Below, piece after piece: positions 19,878-28,247 of a stretch of 64,000 nt of DNA. The notes under the pieces were generated by a model, which was not told the origin of the DNA, searched no databases, and saw only the letters and a list, made by a program, of their open reading frames with translations. The translations under genes and the position numbers were made by a program. Position 1 is the stretch's first letter; each line of letters starts with the position of its first letter. Origin of the DNA: Flaviflagellibacter deserti (GTDB lineage: Bacteria > Pseudomonadota > Alphaproteobacteria > Rhizobiales > Methylopilaceae); NCBI RefSeq assembly GCF_042652085.1, contig NZ_JBHSJF010000006.1, positions 434,001 through 498,000 on the forward strand, read 5' to 3'.

Positions 19878-20590
19878 TGGGTCAGAAAGTCAATCCGATC
19901 GGGCTGCGTCTCGGCATCAACCGCACCTGGGATTCGCGCTGGTTCGCGAATAAGGGCGAGTACGGCCAGCTGCTGCACGAGGACATGCGCATCCGTGACG
20001 CCCTGCTGAAGGATCTGAAGCAGGCTGCCGTCTCGAAGATCGTCATCGAGCGCCCGCACAAGAAGTGCCGCGTCACGATCCACTCGGCTCGCCCGGGCAT
20101 CGTCATCGGCAAGAAGGGCGCGGATATCGAGAAGCTTCGCAAGAAGGTCGGCTCGATGACCGGTTCGGACGTGCACATCAACATCGTTGAAGTGCGCAAG
20201 CCCGAGGTCGACGCCCAGCTCGTTTCCGACTCGATCGCCCAGCAGCTCGAGCGCCGCGTGGCTTTCCGTCGTGCGATGAAGCGCGCCGTTCAGTCGGCGA
20301 TGCGTCTCGGCGCCGAAGGCATCCGCATCACCTGCTCGGGCCGTCTAGGCGGCGCCGAAATCGCTCGTACCGAGTGGTATCGCGAAGGCCGGGTTCCGCT
20401 GCACACGCTGCGCGCGGACATCGACTTCGGCGTCTCCACCGCCCACACGGCGATGGGCACCTGCGGCGTCAAGGTTTGGATTTTCAAGGGCGAGATCATG
20501 GAGCACGACCCCATGGCTCAGGACAAGCGCCTGCATGAGGGCGAGCAGTCCCAGGGCCGTACGCGCCGCGAGCGCGAAGCGGCCGAGTGA
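19877..20590 (+). CDS. rpsC: 30S ribosomal protein S3
   Basis: A 237-residue S3, which with S4 and S5 lines the mRNA entry channel. GQKVNPIGLRLGINRTWDSRW at the start and the KH-domain GIVIGKKGADIEKLRKKV loop (about 74-91) are present. So is the C-terminal domain with GRLGGAEIAR. The tail is charged (QSQGRTRREREAAE). It is one-base coupled to rplV. Confidence 0.98.
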   Translation: MGQKVNPIGLRLGINRTWDSRWFANKGEYGQLLHEDMRIRDALLKDLKQAAVSKIVIERPHKKCRVTIHSARPGIVIGKKGADIEKLRKKVGSMTGSDVHINIVEVRKPEVDAQLVSDSIAQQLERRVAFRRAMKRAVQSAMRLGAEGIRITCSGRLGGAEIARTEWYREGRVPLHTLRADIDFGVSTAHTAMGTCGVKVWIFKGEIMEHDPMAQDKRLHEGEQSQGRTRREREAAE

Positions 20591-20619
20591 TCCCGTCTAG
20601 GATTTGGTGAGGACAGAAC

Positions 20620-21033
20620 ATGCTTCAGCCGAAGCGCACGAAATTCCGCAAGCAGTTCAAGGGCCGGATCTCCGGCGCTGCTAAGGGCGGCACGAACCTG
20701 GACTTCGGAGCCTTCGGCCTGAAGGCCATGGAGCCTGAGCGCGTGACCGCGCGTCAGATCGAGGCTGCCCGTCGCGCGCTGACCCGCGAGATGAAGCGCC
20801 AGGGTCGCGTCTGGATCCGAATCTTCCCGGACGTTCCGGTTTCCAAGAAGCCGACCGAAGTCCGCATGGGTAAGGGCAAGGGTGCTCCGGAATACTGGGC
20901 CGCGAAGGTCAAGCCGGGCCGCATTATGTTCGAGCTCGACGGCGTCAGCGAGGAAGTGGCCCGTGAGGCGCTGCGCCTTGCGGCCGCCAAACTGCCGATC
21001 CGCACGCGATTTGTCGCGCGCATTGCTGAATGA
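20620..21033 (+). CDS. rplP: 50S ribosomal protein L16
   Basis: A 137-residue L16, which sits near the A-site tRNA elbow on the large subunit. LQPKRTKFRKQFKGRI at the start and RIFPDVPVSKKPTEVRMGKG in the centre are diagnostic. The arginine in the latter segment corresponds to the hydroxylated position of enterobacterial L16. The gene ends twelve bases before the chosen rpmC start. Confidence 0.97.
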   Translation: MLQPKRTKFRKQFKGRISGAAKGGTNLDFGAFGLKAMEPERVTARQIEAARRALTREMKRQGRVWIRIFPDVPVSKKPTEVRMGKGKGAPEYWAAKVKPGRIMFELDGVSEEVAREALRLAAAKLPIRTRFVARIAE

Positions 21034-21044
21034 GGTTGACTTCC

Positions 21045-21374
21045 ATGACGAAAATCAGCGATGTCCGGACGCTCAGCGCCGATCAGGTGAACGACGAGAT
21101 CCTGAAGCTGAAGAAAGAGCAGTTCAATCTGCGCTTTCAGCGGGCGACGGGCCAGCTCGAGAACACGTCACGCTTCCGTCAGATTCGTCGCGATATCGCG
21201 CGGCTCCAGACGGTAGACCGTGAGCGTGCGCTCGGCATTGAGGCTCCGGTCGGACGCGCCAAGGCTGAAAAGCCGGCGAAGGCTGCGAAGCCCGCAAAGA
21301 AGGCAGAGGCTTCTGCCGAGACGACTGAAACCAAGCCGCGCGCCAAGCGCACGGCCGCGAAGGCGAAGGCCTGA
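21045..21374 (+). CDS. rpmC: 50S ribosomal protein L29 with long Lys/Ala-rich tail
   Basis: A 109-residue L29, which borders the tunnel exit. The core runs to about residue 65 (DVRTLSADQVNDEILKLKKE; QIRRDIARLQTV) and matches the usual full-length family. An added tail of about 40 residues follows, consisting of repeated Lys/Ala/Pro/Glu units that resemble a histone H1-like or AlgP-like tail. ATG at 21045 has GAGG upstream; an ATG at 21030 is in frame but overlaps rplP. The tail is the unusual point. Confidence 0.95.
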   Translation: MTKISDVRTLSADQVNDEILKLKKEQFNLRFQRATGQLENTSRFRQIRRDIARLQTVDRERALGIEAPVGRAKAEKPAKAAKPAKKAEASAETTETKPRAKRTAAKAKA

Positions 21375-21383
21375 GGATAGACA

Positions 21384-21635
21384 ATGCCGAAACGCATTCT
21401 CCGTGGCGTCGTCGTGAGCGACACCAACGACAAGACCGTGGTCGTGAAGGTTGAGCGGCGCTTCACGCATCCTCTTCTGAAGAAGACGGTGCGGCGCACG
21501 AAGAACTATCACGCGCACGACGAGAACAACGTTTTCAAGGTCGGCGACCAGATCGCCATCGAAGAGAGCGCACCGATTTCGAAGCAGAAGCGCTGGCGGG
21601 TCGTCGAAGACCAGGCCGCTTCCGCCGAGAGCTGA
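21384..21635 (+). CDS. rpsQ: 30S ribosomal protein S17
   Basis: An 83-residue S17, an early-assembling OB-fold protein of the small subunit. PKRILRGVVVSDTNDKTVVV at the start and the VRRTKNYHAHDE segment identify it. The 62-base gap to rplN contains no clear structure. Confidence 0.97.
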   Translation: MPKRILRGVVVSDTNDKTVVVKVERRFTHPLLKKTVRRTKNYHAHDENNVFKVGDQIAIEESAPISKQKRWRVVEDQAASAES

Positions 21636-21697
21636 ACAAGTAGCGGCGGACGAGGTCCCGAGAGGGAAACCGGCCCGTCAGATAAGGGAAAGATGCC

Positions 21698-22066
21698 ATG
21701 ATCCAGATGCAGTCGAATCTCGACGTCGCCGACAATTCCGGCGCCCGTCGAGTCATGTGCATCAAGGTGCTCGGCGGCTCGAAGCGCAAATATGCCGGCG
21801 TGGGCGACATCATCGTCGTCTCCGTCAAGGAGGCTATTCCGCGCGGCCGCGTGAAGAAGGGCGAAGTCCTCAAGGCCGTCATCGTGCGGACCGCCAAGGA
21901 CATCAAGCGCGCGGACGGTTCGGTGATCCGTTTCGACCGCAACGCCGCCGTTCTGATCAACAAGGAAGGCGAGCCGATCGGCACGCGTATCTTCGGACCG
22001 GTGCCGCGCGAGCTTCGCGCCCGCAACCACATGAAGATCATTTCGCTCGCGCCGGAGGTGCTGTAA
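21698..22066 (+). CDS. rplN: 50S ribosomal protein L14
   Basis: A 122-residue L14, at the subunit interface near bridge B8. MIQMQSNLDVADNSGARRVM is the universal start, and GPVPRELRARNHMKIISLAPEVL the universal end. It is the first gene of what is called the spc operon in E. coli. It overlaps rplX by one base. Confidence 0.98.
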   Translation: MIQMQSNLDVADNSGARRVMCIKVLGGSKRKYAGVGDIIVVSVKEAIPRGRVKKGEVLKAVIVRTAKDIKRADGSVIRFDRNAAVLINKEGEPIGTRIFGPVPRELRARNHMKIISLAPEVL

Positions 22067-22383
22067 TGGCCGCCAAGATCAAGAAGGGCGACCGCGTCGT
22101 CGTTCTCACCGGTAAGGACAAGGGCAAGACTGGCGAAGTCCTGCGCGTGATCCCGAGCGAGGACCGTGCCGTCGTCAAGGGCGTCAACGTCCATGTCCGC
22201 CACCAGCGCCAGACGGCGCAGCAGGAGGGGGGCCTGATCCGCAAGGAAGGCACGATCCACCTGTCGAATATCGCGCTCGCCGATCCGTCGACCGGCAAGG
22301 CGACCCGCGTCGGTTTCCAGACGCTCGACGACGGCCGCAAGGTCCGCGTCGCCAAGGCCTCGGGAGAGCGGATCGATGCTTGA
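22066..22383 (+). CDS. rplX: 50S ribosomal protein L24
   Basis: A 105-residue L24, an assembly-initiator protein that binds 23S rRNA through a KOW motif (KKGDRVVVLTGKDKGKTGEV, residues 5-24). The start at 22066 is set by the TAATG overlap with the rplN stop. The open frame continues upstream as an artefact over rplN and should not be counted. It overlaps rplE by eight bases. Confidence 0.97.
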   Translation: MAAKIKKGDRVVVLTGKDKGKTGEVLRVIPSEDRAVVKGVNVHVRHQRQTAQQEGGLIRKEGTIHLSNIALADPSTGKATRVGFQTLDDGRKVRVAKASGERIDA

Positions 22384-22936
22384 TACGGTGAACTACGAAC
22401 CGCGCCTGAAGCGCGTCTATGAGGACCAGGTCCGCAAGGAGCTGAACGAGAAGTTCGGCTACAAGAACGCGATGCAGGTCCCCGCGATCGACAAGATCGT
22501 GCTGAACATGGGCGTCGGCGAGGCCGTCGCGGACTCGAAGAAGGTGCAGTCGGCCGCGGCCGATCTCGCCCGTATCGCCGGCCAGAAGCCGGTGATCACG
22601 AAGGCGCGTACCTCGATCGCAACCTTCAAGCTTCGCGAAGGCCAGGCCGTCGGCTGCAAGGTCACGCTGCGCAAGCAGCGCATGTGGGAATTCCTCGATC
22701 GCTTGATCAACGTCGCGCTGCCGCGCGTCCGCGACTTCCGCGGTCTGAACCCGAAGAGCTTCGATGGTCGTGGCAATTATGCCCTCGGCATCAAGGAGCA
22801 CATCGTGTTCCCGGAGATCAATTACGACCAGGTCGAGCAGATCTGGGGCATGGACATCATTGTCGCCACTTCGGCGCAGACGGATGACGAGGCGCGTGAG
22901 TTGCTCCGCGCTCTTGGCTTCCCGTTCCGTACCTGA
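22376..22936 (+). CDS. rplE: 50S ribosomal protein L5
   Basis: A 186-residue L5, which binds 5S rRNA and forms the central protuberance. The IDKIVLNMGVGEAV stretch and the GRGNYALGIKEHIVFPEI segment are diagnostic. The start overlaps the end of rplX by eight bases. Confidence 0.98.
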   Translation: MLDTVNYEPRLKRVYEDQVRKELNEKFGYKNAMQVPAIDKIVLNMGVGEAVADSKKVQSAAADLARIAGQKPVITKARTSIATFKLREGQAVGCKVTLRKQRMWEFLDRLINVALPRVRDFRGLNPKSFDGRGNYALGIKEHIVFPEINYDQVEQIWGMDIIVATSAQTDDEARELLRALGFPFRT

Positions 22937-22954
22937 GCGGCAGGAGAGAGCCAC

Positions 22955-23260
22955 ATGGCTAAGAAGAGCTCGATCGAGAAGAACAAGAACCGCAAGGCGC
23001 TTGTCGACCGTTTCGCCGCCAAGCGCGCCGCGCTGAAGGCGATCGCTGATGACCAGTCCCTGCCGATGGAAGAGCGGTTTGAGGCACGCCTCAAGCTGGC
23101 GGAGCTTCCGCGCAACTCGGCCAAAACCCGCCTGCGTCTGCGGTGCGAGGTGACGGGCCGTCCGCGCGCCAACTACCGCAAACTGAAGATGTCCCGTATC
23201 GCGCTTCGCGAACTCGGGTCGAAGGGCCTCATCCCCGGCCTCGTAAAGTCGAGCTGGTAA
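22955..23260 (+). CDS. rpsN: 30S ribosomal protein S14
   Basis: A 101-residue S14 of the long, zinc-free type: no CxxC pairs are visible, only one cysteine in LRCEVTGRPRANYRKLKMSR. It assembles late in the small-subunit head. The RBS is a good AGGAGAG upstream of ATG. Confidence 0.97.
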   Translation: MAKKSSIEKNKNRKALVDRFAAKRAALKAIADDQSLPMEERFEARLKLAELPRNSAKTRLRLRCEVTGRPRANYRKLKMSRIALRELGSKGLIPGLVKSSW

Positions 23261-23273
23261 GGAGAATACGACC

Positions 23274-23672
23274 ATGAGCATGGTTGATCCGCTCGGCGAT
23301 ATGCTGACCCGCATCCGGAACGCCCAGATGCGCCGCAAGACCTCGGTCAAGACACCGGGCTCGACGCTGCGCGCTCGCGTTCTCGACGTCCTCAAGACCG
23401 AGGGCTACATTCGCGACTACTCGACGACCGAGTTCGACGCTGGCCGTACCGAGTTCGAAATCGAACTGAAGTACTACGACGGCGCGCCGGTGATCCGTGA
23501 GATCTCCCGCGTGTCGAAGCCCGGCCGCCGCGTCTATTCGTCGGTGACCAATCTGCCCCGCGTGTCCAATGGTCTGGGCATTGCGATCGTCTCCACGCCG
23601 AAGGGCGTGATGGCTGATCACGATGCACGCGACCAGAACGTCGGCGGTGAGGTTCTCTGCACGGTCTTCTGA
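23274..23672 (+). CDS. rpsH: 30S ribosomal protein S8
   Basis: A 132-residue S8, a primary 16S rRNA binder. DPLGDMLTRIRNAQMR at the start and GLGIAIVSTPKGVMADHDA near the end are diagnostic. In E. coli S8 represses the spc operon through a site in rplE mRNA; no such mimic was looked for in detail here. Confidence 0.97.
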   Translation: MSMVDPLGDMLTRIRNAQMRRKTSVKTPGSTLRARVLDVLKTEGYIRDYSTTEFDAGRTEFEIELKYYDGAPVIREISRVSKPGRRVYSSVTNLPRVSNGLGIAIVSTPKGVMADHDARDQNVGGEVLCTVF

Positions 23673-23701
23673 TCGGGCATACAGGAATAAGGAAGAGCGC
23701 C

Positions 23702-24235
23702 ATGTCGCGCATTGGCAAGAAAGCGATTCCGGTCCCGCAGGGCGTGACCGCATCTGTCGACGGCCAGACCGTCCGCATGAAGGGCCCGAAGGGCGAGCTG
23801 TCCTTTGTCCTGCATGAGGACATCGAGGGCGTGTTCGAGAACGGCGAAGTCAAGGTCAGCCCGCGGTCGAAGACCCAGCGCGCGCGCTCCATGTGGGGCC
23901 TGTCGCGCAGCATGGTTCAGAACATCGCCACGGGCGTCAGCTCGGGCTTTGAGAAGAAGCTCGAGATCGAAGGCGTCGGTTACCGTGCGTCGGTCCAGGG
24001 CAAGAACCTCGTTCTCGCCCTCGGCTACAGCCACGACGTGAACTACGCGATCCCGCAGGGGATCACGATCACGACGCCGAAGCCGACGGAAATCATCGTT
24101 GCCGGCATCAACCGGCAGCAGGTCGGCCAGGTGGCCGCCGAGATCCGCGAATGGCGGCCGCCGGAGCCCTATAAGGGCAAGGGCGTCCGTTATGCGGGCG
24201 AATTCATCTTCCGCAAGGAAGGCAAGAAGAAGTAA
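23702..24235 (+). CDS. rplF: 50S ribosomal protein L6
   Basis: A 177-residue L6, located at the base of the L7/L12 stalk. SRIGKKAIPVPQGVTASVDG at the start and the REWRPPEPYKGKGVRY segment near the end are universal. It ends eleven bases before rplR. Confidence 0.98.
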   Translation: MSRIGKKAIPVPQGVTASVDGQTVRMKGPKGELSFVLHEDIEGVFENGEVKVSPRSKTQRARSMWGLSRSMVQNIATGVSSGFEKKLEIEGVGYRASVQGKNLVLALGYSHDVNYAIPQGITITTPKPTEIIVAGINRQQVGQVAAEIREWRPPEPYKGKGVRYAGEFIFRKEGKKK

Positions 24236-24246
24236 CGGAGCGGACG

Positions 24247-24606
24247 ATGGTCAAGGATCTCAAGGCGGAAGCCCGACGCAAAGCGCGCGTTCGCCGCAGC
24301 CTGAAGAAGGTTGCGTCTACCGGACGTCCGCGTCTGTCCGTATTCCGCTCGTCGAAGCACATCTACGCGCAGATCATCGACGACGTGCAGGGCCACACTC
24401 TGGCTGCTGCCTCGTCGAACGAGAAGGACCTGCGCGGCAAGACGGGCGCCGATACCGCGGCTGCGGCCGAAGTGGGCAAGCTGATCGCCGAGCGCGCCAG
24501 CAAGGCTGGCGTCAAGGACGTGGTCTTCGACCGCGGCGCTTACATCTATCACGGCCGCGTCAAGGCGCTGGCAGAGGGTGCCCGCGAGGGCGGCCTCAAC
24601 TTCTGA
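24247..24606 (+). CDS. rplR: 50S ribosomal protein L18
   Basis: A 119-residue L18, a 5S rRNA binder. RRKARVRRSLKKVASTGRPR and VFDRGAYIYHGRVKALAEGA identify it. The conserved basic N-terminus is intact. rpsE follows after 25 bases. Confidence 0.97.
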   Translation: MVKDLKAEARRKARVRRSLKKVASTGRPRLSVFRSSKHIYAQIIDDVQGHTLAAASSNEKDLRGKTGADTAAAAEVGKLIAERASKAGVKDVVFDRGAYIYHGRVKALAEGAREGGLNF

Positions 24607-24631
24607 TCCCAGACGGGAAGAGGACAAAGAT

Positions 24632-25258
24632 ATGGCAAACGAGCCGAGGGGTCCGCGCGGCGGCGACGGGCAGCGCCAGGGGCGCGGCGAAGGTCGCGGT
24701 CGTGACCGTGGCCGTGGTGGCCAGCAGGAAGAGCGCGATAGCGAATTCGTCGACAAGCTGGTTCACATCAACCGTGTGGCCAAGGTCGTGAAGGGCGGAC
24801 GTCGCTTCGGCTTCGCGGCGCTTGTCGTCGTCGGAGACCAGAAGGGTCGCGTCGGTTATGGGCACGGCAAGGCGCGTGAAGTGCCGGAGGCGATCCGCAA
24901 GGCGACTGAAGCCGCCAAGCGCGCTCTGGTCCGCATTCCGCTCCGCGAGGGCCGTACCCTGCATCATGACGTGTCCGGCCGTTGGGGCGCGGGCAAGGTG
25001 ATCGTCCGCGCGGCTCCGGCCGGTACGGGCATCATCGCCGGCGGTCCGATGCGCGCCGTCTTCGAGACGCTCGGCGTCCAGGACGTTGTCGCGAAGTCGC
25101 TCGGTTCGTCGAATCCGTACAACATGGTGCGCGCCACCTTCGCCGCCCTGAAGGCTGAGGACAGCCCGCGTTCGGTCGCGGCGCGCCGCAGCCTCAAGGT
25201 CTCGGTTCTGCAGTCTCGCCGTCGCGACGTCGACGCCAGCGAAGCTGTCGAAGCCTAA
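24632..25258 (+). CDS. rpsE: 30S ribosomal protein S5 with Arg/Gly-rich N-terminus
   Basis: A 208-residue S5 of the mRNA entry region, involved in translational accuracy. An N-terminal extension of about 35 residues rich in Arg, Gly and Gln (RGEGRGRDRGRGGQQ) precedes the dsRNA-binding-like domain, which begins near KLVHINRVAKVVKGGRRF. ATG at 24632 is preceded by AGAGGA. An upstream in-frame start would overlap rplR and is not used. Arg/Gly-rich S5 extensions occur in other Hyphomicrobiales. Confidence 0.96.
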   Translation: MANEPRGPRGGDGQRQGRGEGRGRDRGRGGQQEERDSEFVDKLVHINRVAKVVKGGRRFGFAALVVVGDQKGRVGYGHGKAREVPEAIRKATEAAKRALVRIPLREGRTLHHDVSGRWGAGKVIVRAAPAGTGIIAGGPMRAVFETLGVQDVVAKSLGSSNPYNMVRATFAALKAEDSPRSVAARRSLKVSVLQSRRRDVDASEAVEA

Positions 25259-25275
25259 GGCTCGGGAGAGAGACG

Positions 25276-25482
25276 ATGGCAAAGAAGCCTGCAGCCAATA
25301 AGACGGGTCCGAGCATCACGGTCGAGCAGACCGGAAGCCACATCCGTCGCCCCGACCATCAGCAGCAGACGCTGATCGGTCTCGGCCTCAATAAGATCGG
25401 CCGCCGCAAGACGCTCCCGGACAATCCGGCGATCCGCGGCATGATCGCCAAGGTTGCCCACCTCGTGAAGGTGGTCGACTAA
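25276..25482 (+). CDS. rpmD: 50S ribosomal protein L30
   Basis: A 68-residue L30, present in bacteria but often lost in other lineages. Residues from about 12 onward (SITVEQTGSHIRRPDHQQQT; LGLNKIGR) match the family. The first ten residues are a Lys/Ala extension. It is followed by a long, structured spacer before rplO. Confidence 0.96.
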   Translation: MAKKPAANKTGPSITVEQTGSHIRRPDHQQQTLIGLGLNKIGRRKTLPDNPAIRGMIAKVAHLVKVVD

Positions 25483-25499
25483 GGCCAAGTGAGACATCC

Positions 25500-25526
25500 G
25501 GTCCCGGTCGGCTAGCCGAACCGGGA
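25500..25526 (+). other. First hairpin in rpmD-rplO spacer
   Basis: The stem is formed by gtcccggtcggc and gccgaaccgggat around a TA centre, a long GC-rich inverted repeat directly after rpmD. It is followed by an AT-rich patch (tctcttaataag) rather than by T residues alone. Confidence 0.55.
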
Positions 25527-25548
25527 TCGTTCTCTTAATAAGACCCTG

Positions 25549-25577
25549 AGGCTCCTTGCTGGCGCGGGAGCCTTTTT
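25549..25577 (+). terminator. Terminator-like hairpin inside the spc operon (between rpmD and rplO)
   Basis: A seven-base perfect stem (aggctcc/ggagcct) with an eleven-base loop is followed at once by a T-run. This is the form of a rho-independent terminator. It sits 52 bases before the rplO Shine-Dalgarno region, inside an operon whose downstream genes (rplO, secY, adk, rpsM, rpoA) are essential. It therefore probably acts as a partial terminator or attenuator. Confidence 0.6.
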
Positions 25578-25624
25578 CGAGTGATGCGCCAATAAGCGCT
25601 GTAGCGAGCCAGACGGAGCGAACG

Positions 25625-26113
25625 ATGAAGCTGAACGAGATCAAGGACAATCCCGGTTCCACCAAGTCGCGCATGCGCGTTGGTCGCGGCATCGGCTCCG
25701 GCAAGGGCAAGACCGGCGGACGCGGCGTGAAGGGTCAGAAGGCCCGTTCCGGCGTCGCCATCAAGGCATTCGAGGGTGGCCAGATGCCGTTGCATCGCCG
25801 CCTGCCGAAGCGCGGCTTCGTCAACATCTTCCGTCTCGATCTGAACGAGCTCAACCTCGATCGTCTGCAGACGGCGATCGACGCTGGCAAGCTCGACATC
25901 AAGGCCGCTATCACGAACGAGGCGCTTGTGGCCGCCGGCGTGCTGTCGAAGGCTCGTGACGGCCTGAAGCTGCTTGGTAACGGCAAGTTCACAGCCAAGA
26001 ACATTGCGTTCGAGGTCGCCGCGGCGTCCAAGTCCGCGATCGCCGCTATCGAGAAGGCTGGCGGTTCGGTGAAGATCCTCGCCAAGAAGACGGCAGACGC
26101 AGAGCAGGCCTGA
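25625..26113 (+). CDS. rplO: 50S ribosomal protein L15
   Basis: A 162-residue L15, a late-assembling protein that threads into 23S rRNA. MKLNEIKDNPGSTKSRMRVG with the Gly-rich GRGIGSGKGKTGGRGVKGQK start is diagnostic. The start at 25625 is preceded by ACGGAGCG. It is separated from rpmD by 142 bases, unusually far for this cluster. Confidence 0.97.
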   Translation: MKLNEIKDNPGSTKSRMRVGRGIGSGKGKTGGRGVKGQKARSGVAIKAFEGGQMPLHRRLPKRGFVNIFRLDLNELNLDRLQTAIDAGKLDIKAAITNEALVAAGVLSKARDGLKLLGNGKFTAKNIAFEVAAASKSAIAAIEKAGGSVKILAKKTADAEQA

Positions 26114-26155
26114 CCGCCTCGCCGAGGCGGCTTCTCCTAAGCGGAGCGTTGGGAC

Positions 26156-27490
26156 ATGGCATCAGCAGCTGAACAGCTTGCTGCGAATTTGAACCTCGGG
26201 GCCTTTGCGAAGGCGGACGAGCTGAAGAAGCGCATCTGGTTCACCCTCGGTGCGCTCATCATCTACCGCCTCGGCACCTACATCCCGTTGCCGGGCATCA
26301 ATCCGGACGCTCTCGCTGACGTTTTCCGCCAGCAGAGCGGTGGCTTCCTCGGCCTGTTCAACATGTTCTCGGGCGGCGCGGTCGGCCGCATGGCCATCTT
26401 CGCCCTGAACATCATGCCGTACATCTCGGCATCGATCATCATCCAGCTCATGACCTCCGTTGTTCCCTCGCTGGAGCAGCTGAAGAAGGAGGGCGAGCAG
26501 GGCCGCAAGATCATCAACCAGTACACCCGCTACGGCACGGTGCTGCTGGCGACGTTCCAGGCCTATGGCATTTCGGTCGGTCTCGAATCGGCGGCGAATG
26601 TCGTCACCGATCCGGGCATGTTCTTCCGCGTCTCGACGGTCATCACGCTCGTCGGTGGCACCATGTTCCTGATGTGGCTCGGCGAGCAGATCACCGCGCG
26701 CGGCATCGGCAACGGCATTTCGCTGATCATCTTCGCGGGCATCGTAGCGGAGCTTCCGCGCGCGATCGTCGGCATGTTCGAACTCGGCCGCCAGGGTGCA
26801 CTGTCGACGCCGATCATCCTCGGCATCTGCGTGATGGCGGTTATCGTCATCGCCTTCATCGTGTTCTTCGAGCGCGCTCAGCGGCGGATTCTGATCCAGT
26901 ATCCAAAGCGACAGGTCTCGGCGACGCGCATGACCGGCGGCGAGAGCTCTCATCTGCCGCTGAAGCTCAACACGTCGGGCGTCATTCCGCCAATCTTCGC
27001 CTCGTCGCTGCTCCTGCTGCCGACGACGTTCGCGGGCCTTGCTGCGACCGGCGGTCCGGAATGGCTGACCACGCTCACGACCTATATCGGGCATGGCCGG
27101 CCGCTCTACATGGCTCTTTATGTCGCGCTGATCGTGTTCTTCGCCTTCTTCTACACGGCGATTGTCTTCAATCCGCAGGAGACGGCCGACAATCTGAAGA
27201 AGTATGGCGGCTTCGTTCCGGGCATTCGCCCGGGCGAGCGCACCGGCCAGTATATTGACTATGTCCTGACTAGGATCACGGTCGTCGGCGCGGCGTATCT
27301 CTCCATCGTCTGCCTCATTCCGGAAATCCTTGTCTCTTACGCCGCCGTGCCGTTCTATTTCGGCGGTACCTCGCTCCTGATCGTCGTCAGCGTGACGATG
27401 GATACGGTCGCGCAGGTGCAGGGCCATCTCTACGCATCGCAGTATGAGGGGCTGATCAAGAAGGCGAAGCTGCGGGGGCCGCGTCGATGA
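26156..27490 (+). CDS. secY: Protein translocase subunit SecY
   Basis: The 444-residue channel subunit of the Sec translocon in the inner membrane, with ten transmembrane helices. Visible landmarks are LGTYIPLPGINP in the first periplasmic loop, the FALNIMPYISASIIIQLM helix 2, GNGISLIIFAGIVA in helix 5, and the cytoplasmic loop FVPGIRPGERT near 361-371. It overlaps adk by four bases. Confidence 0.98.
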   Translation: MASAAEQLAANLNLGAFAKADELKKRIWFTLGALIIYRLGTYIPLPGINPDALADVFRQQSGGFLGLFNMFSGGAVGRMAIFALNIMPYISASIIIQLMTSVVPSLEQLKKEGEQGRKIINQYTRYGTVLLATFQAYGISVGLESAANVVTDPGMFFRVSTVITLVGGTMFLMWLGEQITARGIGNGISLIIFAGIVAELPRAIVGMFELGRQGALSTPIILGICVMAVIVIAFIVFFERAQRRILIQYPKRQVSATRMTGGESSHLPLKLNTSGVIPPIFASSLLLLPTTFAGLAATGGPEWLTTLTTYIGHGRPLYMALYVALIVFFAFFYTAIVFNPQETADNLKKYGGFVPGIRPGERTGQYIDYVLTRITVVGAAYLSIVCLIPEILVSYAAVPFYFGGTSLLIVVSVTMDTVAQVQGHLYASQYEGLIKKAKLRGPRR

Positions 27491-28080
27491 GATTGATCCT
27501 TCTCGGACCGCCCGGCGCGGGCAAGGGCACCCAGGCGCTTCGCCTCGTCGAGCGTCACGAGATCGTCCAGCTCTCGACCGGTGACATGCTGCGGGCGGCG
27601 GTTGCCGCCGGCACCGAGATCGGCCTCAAGGCCAAGGCGATCATGGATGCGGGCGAGCTCGTTCCGGACACCGTGGTCGTCGGCATCGTCGCCGAACGCA
27701 TCGAACAGGACGATGCGAGGAACGGCTTCATCCTCGACGGCTTCCCGCGCACCGTGCCACAGGCCGAGGCGCTGGATGAGATGCTCGCGGAGAAGGGCCT
27801 TCGTCTCGATGCCGTAATCGAGCTGAAGGTCGACGAAGGCATCCTGTTGTCGCGTATCCAGAAGCGGGCAGGGGAAACCCCCGGCGGCCCGCGTGCCGAC
27901 GACAATGAAGAGGCTCTGGTCAAGCGGCTCGCGGTCTACCGCGAGCAGACGGCACCGCTCGTCGACTACTTCAGGTCGAAGGGCTTACTACAGACGGTCG
28001 ACGGCATGGCGCCGATCGATGAAGTCTCCCGGCAGATCGATGCGGCGCTCGGCGTCGGAATTGAGGCAGCCAGAGGTTGA
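27487..28080 (+). CDS. adk: Adenylate kinase (short-lid form)
   Basis: A 197-residue enzyme that interconverts ATP+AMP and 2 ADP. It has the P loop GPPGAGKGTQ (7-16), the STGDMLR AMP-binding segment and GFPRTVPQA. The LID is the short kind without zinc cysteines (GETPGGPRADDN), which explains the length below the 214 of E. coli. It overlaps secY by four bases, the usual coupling in alphaproteobacteria. Confidence 0.97.
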   Translation: MRLILLGPPGAGKGTQALRLVERHEIVQLSTGDMLRAAVAAGTEIGLKAKAIMDAGELVPDTVVVGIVAERIEQDDARNGFILDGFPRTVPQAEALDEMLAEKGLRLDAVIELKVDEGILLSRIQKRAGETPGGPRADDNEEALVKRLAVYREQTAPLVDYFRSKGLLQTVDGMAPIDEVSRQIDAALGVGIEAARG

Positions 28081-28192
28081 CGAAGAGGGGCGAAAGCTCC
28101 TATATCCCGGCACTTGACAGCCGACAGCTCTGCTTCGGTGCCGGTTCCGCGCGGATCCGGCATCGTTTCGTTTTGCCAGGCCCGCATTTTGG

Positions 28193-28208
28193 GGCGGCGT
28201 AAGCCGCC
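28193..28208 (+). other. Hairpin in adk-rpsM spacer
   Basis: A six-base GC stem (ggcggc/gccgcc) with a GTAA loop in the 167-base spacer, about 40 bases before the GTG start of rpsM. There is no T-run. It may be a leader structure or partial pause site. Confidence 0.4.
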
Positions 28209-28247
28209 ATTGAACAAGGCCCGAACCGGCCATTTGGGAGACTGCAC

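Noticed and set aside
28114..28142. Perfect TTGACA in the adk-rpsM spacer as a promoter
   Set aside because: No acceptable -10 element lies 16-18 bases downstream, so I do not list it as a promoter.
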